Assembly: GCA_002391425.1 (NCBI GenBank) | Contig: DGEZ01000049.1 | Coordinates: 1-10,308 of the forward strand | Length of the DNA: 10,308 bases | Origin: Micrococcales bacterium UBA3913 | GTDB lineage: Bacteria; Actinomycetota; Actinomycetes; Actinomycetales; Microbacteriaceae | Direction: 5' to 3' | In this document: in pieces, positions 1 through 4,967 of the stretch | Position numbering within the stretch: position 1 is the first letter of the stretch | How the letters are laid out: the number at the start of each line of letters is the position of its first letter | Program-made: the position numbers and the translations under genes | The notes under the pieces: model-generated | The model's input: only the letters and a program-made list of their open reading frames with translations | Databases searched by the model: none | What the model was told of the DNA's origin: nothing

Positions 1-13
1 AGATGTGTATAAG
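1..13. other. Partial Tn5/Nextera mosaic-end adapter at left contig edge
   Basis: The first 13 bases, AGATGTGTATAAG, are the outer part of the Tn5 mosaic end used in Nextera libraries (AGATGTGTATAAGAGACAG). The next bases (CCCACAG) do not match exactly but end in ACAG like the mosaic end, so the adapter may extend to about 20 with read errors. The in-frame TAA at 10-12 is adapter-derived and is not a real stop upstream of the first gene. Confidence 0.85.
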
Positions 14-477
14 CCCACAGGAGGCGTCTAGGCCCCGGGGCGATCACGCTGATCATCCTGGCCGCCCTCGTGTACAACGCAATTCCTCTTGGCGTTGTGT
101 TGGGTCTCACCACGGGCCTCGCCACCCTCTCGCCGACAACGGCGGTCGTCGACTATGTGCAGGCCTGGGACGCTGGCGACTGCGCGGCCTTCAAGGATAC
201 GGTAACCGCGGAGAACTTCGAGCAGGACTGGGGGTCGTGCGGGGCATTCCAGGATGCGCGTGAATCTGTCGCCGACGCATACGAGGGTGATTCCGTTGTC
301 GTGGTCACGGACCTGGAGATAGATGGGTCCACTGCGGTCGTGGGCACGCGTGAAACGTACACCTATGACGGCGACACCTACGTTGACACCTACCAGTACA
401 CCCTGGTCTTCACCAACCAGGGGTGGCGGATAGACAGCGTCGAATACCTCGACAGTGTCGGAGAAAACGTGTCCTAA
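13..477 (+). CDS. Membrane-anchored, exported NTF2/DUF4878-like hypothetical protein (5' truncated)
   Basis: The frame is open from the adapter to a TAA at 475-477, giving about 154 residues. A GTG at 70 would give 135 aa, but it falls inside a hydrophobic stretch that begins earlier, so the true start probably lies off the contig. The N-terminal part reads as an Arg-rich stretch (RRR) followed by a hydrophobic segment of about 25-30 residues (from GAITLIILAAL to GLTTGLA). This fits a signal anchor or uncleaved signal peptide with an extracytoplasmic C-terminus. The rest is a small acidic domain with VVDYVQAWDAGDC near its start, a second Cys in WGSCGAF (a possible disulfide partner), and a closing strand GWRIDSVEY. 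That pattern resembles actinobacterial NTF2-like/DUF4878 exported proteins. Its function is unknown. It converges on the aldehyde dehydrogenase gene. The family call is from pattern memory only. Confidence 0.7.
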   Translation, partial: AHRRRLGPGAITLIILAALVYNAIPLGVVLGLTTGLATLSPTTAVVDYVQAWDAGDCAAFKDTVTAENFEQDWGSCGAFQDARESVADAYEGDSVVVVTDLEIDGSTAVVGTRETYTYDGDTYVDTYQYTLVFTNQGWRIDSVEYLDSVGENVS

Positions 478-514
478 CCCCTGGGGCTCCAGGGGAACCT
501 GAGGCGTGCTCAGG
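478..514. terminator. Probable bidirectional terminator between convergent genes
   Basis: A perfect 7-bp inverted repeat (CCCCTGG, loop GGCT, CCAGGGG) lies at 478-495, directly after the TAA of the left gene. A second hairpin (CCTGAG, loop GCGTG, CTCAGG) at 498-514 overlaps the TGA of the aldehyde dehydrogenase gene on the other strand. There is no clear U-tract on either side, which is common for GC-rich actinobacterial terminators. The position between two converging stop codons supports termination in both directions. The activity is inferred. Confidence 0.6.
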
Positions 515-1886
515 CCTGCCAAATGGTCTTGAGATTGCAGAACTCCCGAATACCTTCGAAGGACAGTTCGCGACCGAAACCGGAGCGCTTGATTCCCCCG
601 AACGGCAGTTCCTGGTAGGAGATCGTCATGCCGTTGATCGTCACCGTGCCCGACTCGATCTCGCGCTCGGCGCGGTCGATCTCGTCGGGATCGGTGCTCC
701 AGAACGCCGAGCCGAGGCCGTAGTCGGAGTCGTTCGCGATCTGGAGCGCCTCATCGAGGCTGGATGCGCGGAACACGCTCGCCACCGGGCCGAACGCTTC
801 CTCCCGCCACAGCCGCATCTCAGGGGTGAGGTCGGCGACCACGGTCGGCGGGTAGAACCAGCCGGGCAGGTCCGGCACGACTCCGCCGGTGAGGATCTGG
901 GCGCCCTTCTCGCGCGCATCCTCGACGAGGCCCACCAGATCGTCTCGACCCTGGCTCGTTGATACCGGGCCGATATCGGTGGACTCCTCCAGGGGGTCAC
1001 CGATCATCAGCTCGCTCATGCGGGTGACGAAACGGGTGAGAAATTCGTCGTAGATGTCCTCGTGCAGGATGAAACGCTTCGCGTTGATGCACGCCTGGCC
1101 GTTGTTGCTGGTGCGCGCCTTGACGGCAGTGTCGACGGCCGCATCCAGGTCAGCGCTGGGCATCACGATGAACGGGTCGGTGCCGCCGAGCTCGAGCACG
1201 CACTTCTTGAGTACGCCGCCTGCAGTGCGAGCCACGGACGCACCGGCGGGTTCGGAACCTGTCAGCGTGACGGCGACAACGCGGGGGTCCTCGATGACGG
1301 CTGCGACCCGGCTTGCGCCGATCAGCAGAGTTTGGAAGGCCCCTTCGGGGAAGCCAGCCCGCGCGAATAGGTCGCCGAGGTACAGGGCGCTCTGGGGTAC
1401 GTTCGAGGCGTGCTTGAGCAGGCCCGGGTTACCCACCATGAGGGCGGGGCCTGCGAACCGAATCACCTGCCAGATCGGGTAATTCCAGGGCATCACGGCG
1501 AGCACGACGCCGAGTGGGTCGAAGCGTACGCCCGCACGGGATGCCCCCACGATGCTGGGATCATCGAGGGTGTACCCGGAGACGAAGTCTTCGGCGTGGT
1601 CGGCGTAGAAGTGCAGAGCTTTTGCGGACTTGAGAATCTCTCCCTTGGCTTGTGCTAGGGGCTTGCCCATTTCCAGAGTGATCGTCTCGCCGAGGCCGTC
1701 AACGTCTGCGGCCAGAAGTTCGGCAGCGGCGTGCATGAGCTCGCGGCGCCTCGCCCAGCCCAGGTCGGCGAGCTGCTTCACGGCGGCCGCCGCTGCGGCG
1801 AGCTTGCGCTCGATGACGGCGTCGTCGTCGGGGTCGAAGGTGGCGATCGTCTCGCCGGTGGTGGGGTTGATGCTTGCGATGGCCAT
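510..1886 (-). CDS. gabD: NAD(P)-dependent succinate-semialdehyde dehydrogenase-like aldehyde dehydrogenase (Sad/GabD1 type)
   Basis: The protein has 458 aa, close to the roughly 455-462 aa of E. coli Sad (YneI) and mycobacterial GabD1. It would oxidise succinate semialdehyde, or a similar aldehyde, to the acid in the cytoplasm. Visible family marks are MPWNYP (oxyanion Asn135), LLKHASNVPQSAL (cofactor-site Lys158), a GSEPAG turn for NAD(P) binding, the general-base Glu232 in LELGG and the nucleophile Cys266 in NNGQAC. The C-terminal part has EEAFGPV and PFGGIKRSGFGRE. The start ATG (1886-1884) has GGAG at 1897-1894, 7 nt away. The frame stays open for 114 more codons upstream, but that stretch is Arg/His/Pro-rich and not family-like, so I excluded it. 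It is divergent from ilvD. The family is clear. The exact substrate is inferred from similarity to Sad/GabD1 and could be another short semialdehyde. Confidence 0.92.
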   Translation of the reverse strand: MAIASINPTTGETIATFDPDDDAVIERKLAAAAAAVKQLADLGWARRRELMHAAAELLAADVDGLGETITLEMGKPLAQAKGEILKSAKALHFYADHAEDFVSGYTLDDPSIVGASRAGVRFDPLGVVLAVMPWNYPIWQVIRFAGPALMVGNPGLLKHASNVPQSALYLGDLFARAGFPEGAFQTLLIGASRVAAVIEDPRVVAVTLTGSEPAGASVARTAGGVLKKCVLELGGTDPFIVMPSADLDAAVDTAVKARTSNNGQACINAKRFILHEDIYDEFLTRFVTRMSELMIGDPLEESTDIGPVSTSQGRDDLVGLVEDAREKGAQILTGGVVPDLPGWFYPPTVVADLTPEMRLWREEAFGPVASVFRASSLDEALQIANDSDYGLGSAFWSTDPDEIDRAEREIESGTVTINGMTISYQELPFGGIKRSGFGRELSFEGIREFCNLKTIWQA

Positions 1887-1916
1887 TGCGCTGCTCCAGA
1901 TATCTCGTTCGGTTCC

Positions 1917-1945
1917 ATTATGGCGGGTGTGAGGACGGGTGTGAG
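1917..1945 (-). promoter_or_regulatory. Candidate gabD promoter
   Basis: Reading the minus strand, CATAAT (1922-1917) matches a -10 box well. CTCACA (1945-1940), 17 nt upstream, is a weak -35. This would start RNA near 1910 and leave a leader of about 25 nt containing the GGAG ribosome site. The -35 and spacer coincide with a tandem 12-bp repeat, so a regulator could act here. The call is from motif inspection only. Confidence 0.45.
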
Positions 1946-1947
1946 GG
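1924..1947. repeat. Tandem 12-bp repeat (2 copies) over the gabD promoter
   Basis: CGGGTGTGAGGA (1924-1935) is followed directly by CGGGTGTGAGGG (1936-1947), with 11 of 12 positions identical. The two copies cover the spacer and -35 of the candidate gabD promoter. They may be a paired operator or a chance duplication. Confidence 0.8.
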
Positions 1948-1954
1948 CGCGTGA

Positions 1955-2000
1955 TCCTCACCGACCCGTTCCCGTGGTCCTCACTGGCCTCTTCCCGTGG
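1955..2000. repeat. Imperfect tandem 23-bp repeat (2 copies) in the divergent intergenic region
   Basis: The unit at 1955-1977 (TCCTCAC, then 7 variable bases, then TTCCCGTGG) is repeated at 1978-2000, with 19 of 23 positions identical. It lies upstream of gabD and about 250 bp ahead of ilvD. Function is unknown. Confidence 0.75.
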
Positions 2001-2139
2001 CTTTCTCCGACCAAAGTGACGGATATGCGCGGGTCCATCCCGTATATGGGGGTGTCGCCGCGCGGTTCCTGCAGTTCGGCCGCGGCTCCGCATCTGTACG
2101 AGCGAGCTGGGGCTCATCACGGGGTGCAGGGACCGCACG

Positions 2140-2215
2140 GTGCGGCCCCGGGGCGGAATACAGAGCGACTCACCTTCGATCTGGCAGACCAGGACCACAC
2201 CGTGCGGCCCGGGGC
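2140..2215. repeat. Pair of near-identical GC-rich blocks upstream of ilvD
   Basis: GTGCGGCCCCGGGGC at 2140-2154 recurs as GTGCGGCCCGGGGC at 2202-2215, one base shorter, with start positions 62 bp apart. Each contains an almost self-complementary GGCCC/GGGGC core. The first is preceded by a small hairpin, CCGCA-CGG-TGCGG (2133-2145). They may be regulator sites for ilvD. If transcription starts at the ATG as proposed, they lie in DNA upstream of the promoter and not in a leader RNA. Confidence 0.55.
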
Positions 2216-2244
2216 CAGGATGCGGCATTCTCGGCCAGAACGGT

Positions 2245-2256
2245 TAGCCTGGCACT
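2245..2256 (+). promoter_or_regulatory. Candidate -10 box for a leaderless ilvD transcript
   Basis: TAGCCT (2245-2250) fits the actinobacterial TANNNT -10 pattern and ends 6 nt before the ilvD ATG at 2257. No Shine-Dalgarno-like sequence precedes that ATG, and no clear -35 is seen. This arrangement is typical of leaderless mRNAs in actinobacteria, with transcription starting at or beside the A of ATG. This is an inference from spacing. Confidence 0.5.
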
Positions 2257-4098
2257 ATGCCAGTTTTACGCTCACGGACGACAACAGATGGCCGAAATAT
2301 GGCCGGAGCGCGCGCATTGTGGCGCGCCACCGGACTTACCAATGCAGATTTCGGCAAGCCGATCGTCGCGATCGCCAATTCGTACACCCAATTCGTCCCC
2401 GGCCACGTGCACCTCAAGGACATGGGTGCCCTCGTCGCCGAGGCGGTGGCCGAGGCCGGAGGCATCGGCCGCGAATTCGACACGATTGCCGTCGACGACG
2501 GCATCGCCATGGGGCACGGGGGGATGCTCTACTCGCTGCCCAGCCGCGAGATAATCGCCGACTCGGTCGAGTACATGGTCAATGCGCATTGCGCGGATGC
2601 GCTCGTGTGCATCTCCAACTGCGACAAGATCACGCCGGGCATGCTGCTCGCAGCGCTTCGGCTGAACATCCCCACGGTCTTCGTCTCGGGCGGGCCGATG
2701 GAGGCTGGTCGCGTGATCGCCGCGAGTGACGGCACGGTGAAGTCGCGCCTCGACCTCATCGATGCGATGGTGAAATCGGTGGACACGGCCGTGAACGACA
2801 ACGAGCTCGGTATCATCGAGCAGAACGCGTGCCCCACCTGCGGATCCTGTTCGGGCATGTTCACGGCGAACTCCATGAACTGCCTGACGGAGGCGCTCGG
2901 CCTCTCCCTGCCGGGCAACGGATCGACGCTGGCGACGGCATCGGCGCGCCGTGACCTGTTCGTGCGTGCTGGCCACCTGGTCGTGGACATCGCGAAGCGC
3001 TGGTACGAGCAGGATGATGCCTCTGTGCTGCCGCGCGAGGTGGCCACGGCGGCGGCGTTCCGCAACGCGATGCGGCTCGACATCGCGATGGGCGGGTCCA
3101 CGAACACGGTGCTGCACCTGTTGGCGGCCGCCCAGGAGGCGGAGGTCGACTTCACCGTCTACGACATCGACCAGCTCTCGCGCGAGACGCCGTGCCTGTG
3201 CAAGGTGGCCCCCAACACGCACCGCTACTACATGGAGGATGTGCACCGGGCCGGCGGGGTTCCGGCGATCCTCGGCGAACTGCACCGGGGTGGGCTGCTC
3301 GAGCCGACACACGCCGTGCATGCGCCTGACCTGGATTCGTGGCTGGATGAGTGGGACATCCGCAGCGGCCGTTCCTCGGATGTCGCTCGTGAACTGTTCC
3401 ATGCGGCCCCTGGTGGGGTGCGCACGACGCAGCCGTTCTCGAGCACGAAACGGTGGGAGAGCCTCGACACGGATGCGGTCGGCGGGTGCATCCGGTCGGT
3501 GGAGCACGCCTATACGAAGGAGGGCGGTCTGGCCATCCTGCGCGGCAACCTGGCGCCTGACGGCGCGGTGGTGAAGACGGCGGGCGTGCCGGAGGACCAG
3601 TGGGTGTTCCGGGGGCGTGCTGTGGTGACGGAGAGCCAGGATGAGGCGGTCGAGCGCATCCTCGGCGGGGATATCCAGCGTGGCGACGTGGTCATTGTGC
3701 GGTATGAGGGTCCGAAGGGCGGCCCCGGGATGCAGGAGATGCTCTACCCGACGAGCTACCTGAAGGGCACCGGCTTGGGCCCCTACTGTGCGCTGGTCAC
3801 GGATGGGCGGTTCTCGGGCGGTTCTTCGGGGCTGTCGATTGGTCACGTCTCGCCGGAGGCCGCTTCGGGGGGTCCGATCGGCCTGGTCGAGGACGGCGAC
3901 ATCATCGAGGTGTCGATCCCCGAGCGGCGGCTGGATGTGCTCGTCGACGACGATGTCCTGGCGGCTCGTCGGGCGGCGCGGGATGCTGCGGGGTGGCGTC
4001 CGGCGCAGCGGGAGCGCACCGTCTCGAATGCGTTGAAGGTGTACGCGCTCTTGGCACAGTCTGCGGACAAGGGCGCGGCCCGGCGCAGGCTCGACTAG
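2257..4098 (+). CDS. ilvD: Dihydroxy-acid dehydratase, E. coli-type (probable [4Fe-4S])
   Basis: The protein has 613 aa, the family's usual length. It dehydrates 2,3-dihydroxy-isovalerate and 2,3-dihydroxy-3-methylvalerate to the 2-keto acids, the third step of the shared valine/isoleucine pathway (and of leucine and pantothenate supply), in the cytoplasm. The N-terminus MPVLRSRTTTDGRNMAGARALW is typical apart from this exact wording. Metal and cluster residues visible are Asp80-Asp81 (VDDGIAMGHGGM), Cys122 with Lys124 in NCDKITPGM, and Cys195 in CPTCGSCSGM. The second signature runs from about 496 to 530 and contains DGRFSGGSSG. The position that is Cys in [2Fe-2S] homologues is in a QFVPGH context here, which suggests the oxygen-sensitive [4Fe-4S] E. 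coli class. ATG 2257 has no ribosome site but is well placed for leaderless translation. The gene appears monocistronic. Confidence 0.97.
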   Translation: MPVLRSRTTTDGRNMAGARALWRATGLTNADFGKPIVAIANSYTQFVPGHVHLKDMGALVAEAVAEAGGIGREFDTIAVDDGIAMGHGGMLYSLPSREIIADSVEYMVNAHCADALVCISNCDKITPGMLLAALRLNIPTVFVSGGPMEAGRVIAASDGTVKSRLDLIDAMVKSVDTAVNDNELGIIEQNACPTCGSCSGMFTANSMNCLTEALGLSLPGNGSTLATASARRDLFVRAGHLVVDIAKRWYEQDDASVLPREVATAAAFRNAMRLDIAMGGSTNTVLHLLAAAQEAEVDFTVYDIDQLSRETPCLCKVAPNTHRYYMEDVHRAGGVPAILGELHRGGLLEPTHAVHAPDLDSWLDEWDIRSGRSSDVARELFHAAPGGVRTTQPFSSTKRWESLDTDAVGGCIRSVEHAYTKEGGLAILRGNLAPDGAVVKTAGVPEDQWVFRGRAVVTESQDEAVERILGGDIQRGDVVIVRYEGPKGGPGMQEMLYPTSYLKGTGLGPYCALVTDGRFSGGSSGLSIGHVSPEAASGGPIGLVEDGDIIEVSIPERRLDVLVDDDVLAARRAARDAAGWRPAQRERTVSNALKVYALLAQSADKGAARRRLD

Positions 4099-4120
4099 AG
4101 GTGCGCTGCGTGTGATCCGC

Positions 4121-4181
4121 GGCTAGCTGTTCGTGACTGCGGTTGGTTGTTCGTGATCTGTAGCTGGTTGTTCGTGACCGC
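4121..4181. repeat. Three tandem 20-21 bp repeats with a TGTTCGTGA core
   Basis: The core TGTTCGTGA occurs at 4128-4136, 4148-4156 and 4169-4177, with start-to-start spacings of 20 and 21 bp. The flanks are similar, about GGTTGGT before and a pyrimidine-rich CTG/CCG after. The array begins about 25 bp after the ilvD stop. A two-helical-turn period would put all copies on the same DNA face, as in multi-site operators, but it may also be a simple degenerate satellite. Confidence 0.75.
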
Positions 4182-4225
4182 GTCCGGCTGTTGGCCGGTT
4201 GCGGGCTAGCGGCTGGTGGCGGCTT

Positions 4226-4244
4226 GCCGGTGGATGACACCGGC
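4226..4244 (+). terminator. Hairpin downstream of ilvD, candidate terminator
   Basis: This is a perfect 7-bp stem: GCCGGTG (4226-4232), loop GATGA, CACCGGC (4238-4244). It lies 128 nt after the ilvD stop and ahead of the next gene. A shorter hairpin, CCGGC-TGTTG-GCCGG, lies at 4184-4198. There is no U-tract, so terminator function is only likely. Confidence 0.45.
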
Positions 4245-4281
4245 CTGCTGGGTATGTCAGTGGCTGGCAGTACTGTGGCAC

Positions 4282-4338
4282 CACGTGCAGGTGCATGTGC
4301 ACGTGCAGGTGCATGTGCACATGCAGGTGCAGGTGCCT
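4282..4338. repeat. GTGCAN hexamer array (three 18-bp units) just upstream of the small membrane-protein gene
   Basis: The unit CACGTGCAGGTGCATGTG is present at 4282-4299 and 4300-4317, exactly, and at 4318-4335 with two changes. Seen finely, nine consecutive hexamers of the form GTGCAN (one ATGCAG, one GTGCCT) run from 4285 to 4338. The array contains CACGTG and GTGCAC palindromes. It ends about 17 bp before the ribosome site of the gene starting at 4367, so it would lie in or next to that gene's promoter or leader. Confidence 0.9.
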
Positions 4339-4366
4339 GCTGCTGAGTGTCTATGGGGAGGTCACG

Positions 4367-4741
4367 GTGGACCACCACGAGCCGAATGGGCATAACGGTG
4401 CTGCCTGGATGGACCAGATGGCGTCGCAGAAGAGACGCGCGTCTGGTGATGCGCTGCGCGGCGACGCCAGCGGCGATGCCCCAAGAGTACGAGGGCTGGA
4501 TGGCCCAGGCTCAGCAGAGCAGAGTCCGAACACCCAGAGAGCGGAAGGGAAGGACGCCCATCCCTCGCCACACAGCAGCGAGCGCTGGTGGTGGCCGTTC
4601 GGGAAAGACCCGGTTAAGGCTCCGGTTCCGCTCACTGGCGACTATCTGCTGCACACGGCCTGGCGTTCCTTCAAGCAGGTGGTTTTTATCGTGTCCGTTT
4701 CCCTTGTGGTCGCACTTTTCATCATGCTGTTTTCCTTGTAG
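4367..4741 (+). CDS. Small hypothetical protein with a C-terminal transmembrane helix
   Basis: I do not recognise the family. I chose the GTG at 4367 because GGAGG (4357-4361) sits 5 nt upstream. An ATG at 4295 in the same frame would translate the hexamer repeat into a Cys/Arg run and is unlikely. The product is 124 aa. About the first 80 residues are polar and low in hydrophobics (rich in Gly, Asp, Arg, Ser and Pro), so probably disordered. Next come an aromatic patch (ERWWWPFGKDP) and a short amphipathic stretch (GDYLLHTAWRSFKQ). The last 20 or so residues are a strongly hydrophobic helix (VVFIVSVSLVVALFIML) ending three residues before the stop. This is the layout of a tail-anchored or single-pass inner-membrane protein with its N-terminus in the cytoplasm. 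It stands alone between ilvD and the SOS operon, with repeats on its upstream side. Confidence 0.6.
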   Translation: MDHHEPNGHNGAAWMDQMASQKRRASGDALRGDASGDAPRVRGLDGPGSAEQSPNTQRAEGKDAHPSPHSSERWWWPFGKDPVKAPVPLTGDYLLHTAWRSFKQVVFIVSVSLVVALFIMLFSL

Positions 4742-4743
4742 CT

Positions 4744-4756
4744 TCCCGCGGCGGGA
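4744..4756 (+). terminator. Short GC-rich hairpin after the small membrane-protein gene
   Basis: TCCCG (4744-4748), loop CGG, CGGGA (4752-4756), extended by one G-T pair, begins 3 nt after the stop codon. A second possible fold, GAGC-TATA-GGCTC, overlaps its right arm. There is no U-tract. The position suggests a terminator separating this gene from the SOS operon, but the stem is short. Confidence 0.35.
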
Positions 4757-4880
4757 GCTATAGGCTCCTTCGCCGGGGCTCTCGAGAGATCCTGCGAGCA
4801 TCCCTGGAGCACCCATCTAGAGACCCGTGTTGCGAAACTCCAGAACGTTTGCCAGGGCCCCGTGTCGGAGGCTGGCTGTA

Positions 4881-4909
4881 TTGACTTAATCGAACATATG
4901 TTCGACTAT
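4881..4909 (+). promoter_or_regulatory. Candidate promoter of the imuA'-imuB-dnaE2 operon
   Basis: TTGACT (4881-4886) is a near-consensus -35. With a 17-nt spacer the -10 is GACTAT (4904-4909), which is a weak match. The spacer contains the LexA palindrome, so repressor binding would directly block RNA polymerase. Transcription would start near 4916 and leave a leader of about 50 nt before imuA'. The -10 assignment is the uncertain part. Confidence 0.5.
4890..4905. promoter_or_regulatory. LexA-binding SOS box
   Basis: TCGAACATATGTTCGA is a perfect 16-bp palindrome. It matches the actinobacterial/Gram-positive LexA consensus (GAAC, four bases, GTTC, with TC/GA flanks, as in the mycobacterial SOS box). 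It lies 62 bp before the imuA' start and inside the candidate promoter. I saw no second box before imuB or dnaE2, so all three genes probably depend on this one. Confidence 0.93.
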
Positions 4910-4967
4910 GAGGGTCATGTTTGGCTACCGCATTCCGACCCGAGAGCGCCTGAGGAGGGGATCCCAC

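Larger units (their letters stand above)
1887..2256. other. Divergent gabD/ilvD intergenic region (370 bp, non-coding)
   Basis: The region holds the ribosome site and candidate promoter for gabD on the left, two tandem repeats (1924-2000), a pair of near-identical GC-rich blocks (2140-2154 and 2202-2215) and the candidate ilvD promoter at its right edge. I looked for a branched-chain amino acid attenuator with a leader peptide rich in Ile, Val and Leu codons, and for T-box landmarks, and saw neither. No small gene in it is convincing. Confidence 0.6.

Noticed and set aside
1887..2228. N-terminal extension of the aldehyde dehydrogenase by 114 codons on the minus strand
   Set aside because: The extension is Arg/His/Pro-rich, unlike the family, and covers the promoter repeats. 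The ATG at 1886 has a proper GGAG site and gives the family's normal length and N-terminus.
2100..2256. Branched-chain amino acid attenuator or T-box ahead of ilvD
   Set aside because: No leader ORF with runs of Ile, Val or Leu codons, no T-box core sequence and no U-rich terminator are visible, and the promoter appears to lie at the ATG.
2272..3846. 524-codon open frame on the minus strand opposite ilvD
   Set aside because: It mirrors the ilvD codons on the other strand and has the biased Arg/His composition of an antisense frame. ilvD itself is unmistakable.
4282..4338. CRISPR array
   Set aside because: The repeats are 6- and 18-bp units directly abutting one another, with no spacers and no cas genes nearby. 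It is a simple satellite.
4295..4366. Upstream ATG start for the small membrane protein, within the hexamer repeat
   Set aside because: It would translate the repeat into a Cys/Arg run and lacks a ribosome site. GTG 4367 has GGAGG at the right distance.
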